Assembly (NCBI GenBank): GCA_020047775.1
Contig: JAIFNK010000318.1
Span: 1 to 6,793 of the forward strand
Reading direction: 5' to 3'
DNA: 6,793 bases
From: Akkermansia sp.
GTDB lineage: Bacteria > Verrucomicrobiota > Verrucomicrobiia > Verrucomicrobiales > Akkermansiaceae
A program made the position numbers and the translations under genes. The notes below the pieces were generated by a model. That model had not been told where the DNA came from and searched no databases. It saw only the letters and a program-made list of their open reading frames with translations. Shown here piece by piece: positions 5,548 to 6,793 of this stretch; position 1 is the first letter of the stretch, and every line of letters begins with the position of its first letter.

Positions 5548-6793
5548 ATGAAACCCGTTCGTCTCATCACGCTGCTGCTTGCCATCTCTTCGCTGTTAGC
5601 CGCGGAAGATGTCAGGCTTTCCTCGCTTGATCTCAAACACATGCAGCAGCGCGACGGCAACCCCGGAGTCGATAAGGCGGCGCATGGCAATAAGGAGGTC
5701 GCGAAGCCCCTCAGCATCGCAAGCAAGACCTATGAGCACGGCTGCGGCACCCTGGCACCGAGCGTGCTTCACCTCGATCTCAAGGGTGGCAGCAGTCGTT
5801 TCACCGCCCAGGTGGGCGTTCAGGATGAAGGAAACGCGAAGAACAAGACCGGCGCGGAGTTCATCATCGAAGGCGATGACAAGGTGCTGTGGACCAGTCC
5901 GCTGATGCGAGAGGGCATGGCCGCACAGGCTTTCGATCTCGATCTAAGCGGCGTGAAAAAACTGGTGCTGCGGGTGAATGGCGGCTTCGACAGCGCCATC
6001 GATGGCAAGCCCAACAAGGCGAACTGGGCGGAGGCGGTGTTCCATGTAACGGGAGCAAAACCCGTGACCACGGCGGCTCCAGCCACTCCGCCGCGCTGGA
6101 TTCTGGGCGAGGGCCTCACCACCGAGTGGCATGTCGGCAAGGACGCGCGCCTGCCGCATGCGGATTTCATCGAACAGGGCGGCCTGCGTGTGGGACAGGT
6201 GGTGCATTACCGCGTGGATGGAAAACATGCGCTCTCGATGAAACGCAGCGTCGTTTGGCCGTCGCTGCGCAAAGGCAAGAACGGCATGTTCGACGGCGTG
6301 ATCCGCCACTATGATTCAATGGAAGCCGAGCCGGCGATCACCGTGGACGGCGCTCCTCTCGGAGCCATCACCGTGGAGCGCGTGCTGCTGGATGGCACGC
6401 TCACCATCCAGGGCCGGACCGCTCACGACCTAACAGTGGACCGCTGCTCCTTCCCCAGCACTACCAAGCCAACCGCCATCGACCGCTGGAAAATCCGCAA
6501 CACCGGCAAGTTTCCACATACGGTGGCTGTGGCCCCGCTTGCCGCGAAGTTCGAGATTGAAGGCCCCTATGGCCTCAACGTCGCGGAGGTTTCCTGCACT
6601 GCGCCCGCCACCACCGTGCTCGAACCCGGTGCGGAGATGAGCTTCGCGGTTCTGTTCGGCGGTCGCCTCGCAAACGAACTCTTGCCCGTGATCGACATCG
6701 CCTCGGAGGAAAAGGCGCGCCGCTCCTACGTGCAGGGACTCCAGCGTGATCTCCGCCTTGAGACGCCCGATCCAGAGCTTGATCGCGCCTTCG
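5548..6793 (+). CDS. Secreted NPCBM-domain protein, probable glycosidase (3' truncated by window edge)
   Basis: ATG at 5548 opens a frame that stays open to the window edge (415 complete codons, no stop). Residues 1-19 form a signal peptide (MKPVRLITLLLAISSLLAA, cleavage around Ala19/Glu20). Residues about 21-166 are an NPCBM-type carbohydrate-binding domain: VRLSSLDLKHMQQ at the start, then YEHGCGTLAPSVLHLDL, FTAQVGVQDE, and the closing LVLRVNGGFDSAIDG ... ANWAEAVF with Trp160. After a Pro/Ala/Thr linker (171-182), residues about 183-380 form a beta-rich region (FDGVIRHYDSM, TVDRCSFPS, DRWKIRNTGKFPHTVAV). The last residues (YVQGLQRDLRLETPDPELDRAF) resemble the entry into an alpha/alpha six-hairpin glycosidase catalytic domain, but that domain lies beyond the window. 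Substrate cannot be told. The gene follows the DUF1080 tail by 27 bases. No clear Shine-Dalgarno is seen; the start is chosen for its signal peptide. Confidence 0.85.
   Translation, partial: MKPVRLITLLLAISSLLAAEDVRLSSLDLKHMQQRDGNPGVDKAAHGNKEVAKPLSIASKTYEHGCGTLAPSVLHLDLKGGSSRFTAQVGVQDEGNAKNKTGAEFIIEGDDKVLWTSPLMREGMAAQAFDLDLSGVKKLVLRVNGGFDSAIDGKPNKANWAEAVFHVTGAKPVTTAAPATPPRWILGEGLTTEWHVGKDARLPHADFIEQGGLRVGQVVHYRVDGKHALSMKRSVVWPSLRKGKNGMFDGVIRHYDSMEAEPAITVDGAPLGAITVERVLLDGTLTIQGRTAHDLTVDRCSFPSTTKPTAIDRWKIRNTGKFPHTVAVAPLAAKFEIEGPYGLNVAEVSCTAPATTVLEPGAEMSFAVLFGGRLANELLPVIDIASEEKARRSYVQGLQRDLRLETPDPELDRAF

Overview
The window looks like chromosomal DNA of a Verrucomicrobiota bacterium, probably Verrucomicrobiaceae-like. 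The evidence is high GC content, starts without clear Shine-Dalgarno sequences, and protein types typical of that group: a secreted enzyme carrying autotransporter-associated beta strand (PATR) repeats with the phylum's characteristic C-terminal module, an NPCBM-domain protein, a DUF1080-type tail and a decayed XylR/GntR-like sugar regulator. This assignment is inferred from protein style, because no marker gene is present.

Layout. Positions 3-137 are the last 44 codons of an unidentified + strand gene. It overlaps by ATGA with an intact membrane-anchored DUF4105 (Lnb N-terminal domain) gene at 134-1120. From 1121 to 2019 there is no intact gene. This stretch holds the wreck of a minus-strand XylR/GntR-like regulator (1325-1766), a short McrC-like nuclease motif fragment abutting it (about 1249-1322, weak), and a 16-residue leader-like peptide on the + strand (1898-1948). 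A large gene at 2020-5358 encodes a secreted GH10 xylanase followed by an Ig-like domain, a PATR beta-helix region and a C-terminal module with an acidic, calcium-binding-like loop. Downstream, 5437-5520 is the orphan C-terminal tail of a DUF1080 (3-keto-disaccharide hydrolase-type) protein. The final gene, from 5548 past the window edge, is a secreted protein with an N-terminal NPCBM domain and a region that probably leads into a glycosidase catalytic domain.

How it fits together. The right two thirds is a polysaccharide-use locus: an exported endo-xylanase, probably displayed or retained on the surface by its repeat region, beside a secreted carbohydrate-active protein. The divergently oriented regulator that may once have controlled it is broken by a frameshift and internal deletions. 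Gene remnants on both sides of the xylanase gene (regulator and McrC-like piece to the left, DUF1080 tail to the right) suggest that it sits in a rearranged, accessory-type site. The DUF4105 gene on the left is unrelated in function (envelope or lipoprotein biology). I found no RNA genes, CRISPR arrays, intact mobile elements or convincing terminators. Nothing here is clearly an undescribed system; the most useful observations are the domain architecture and the pattern of gene decay.
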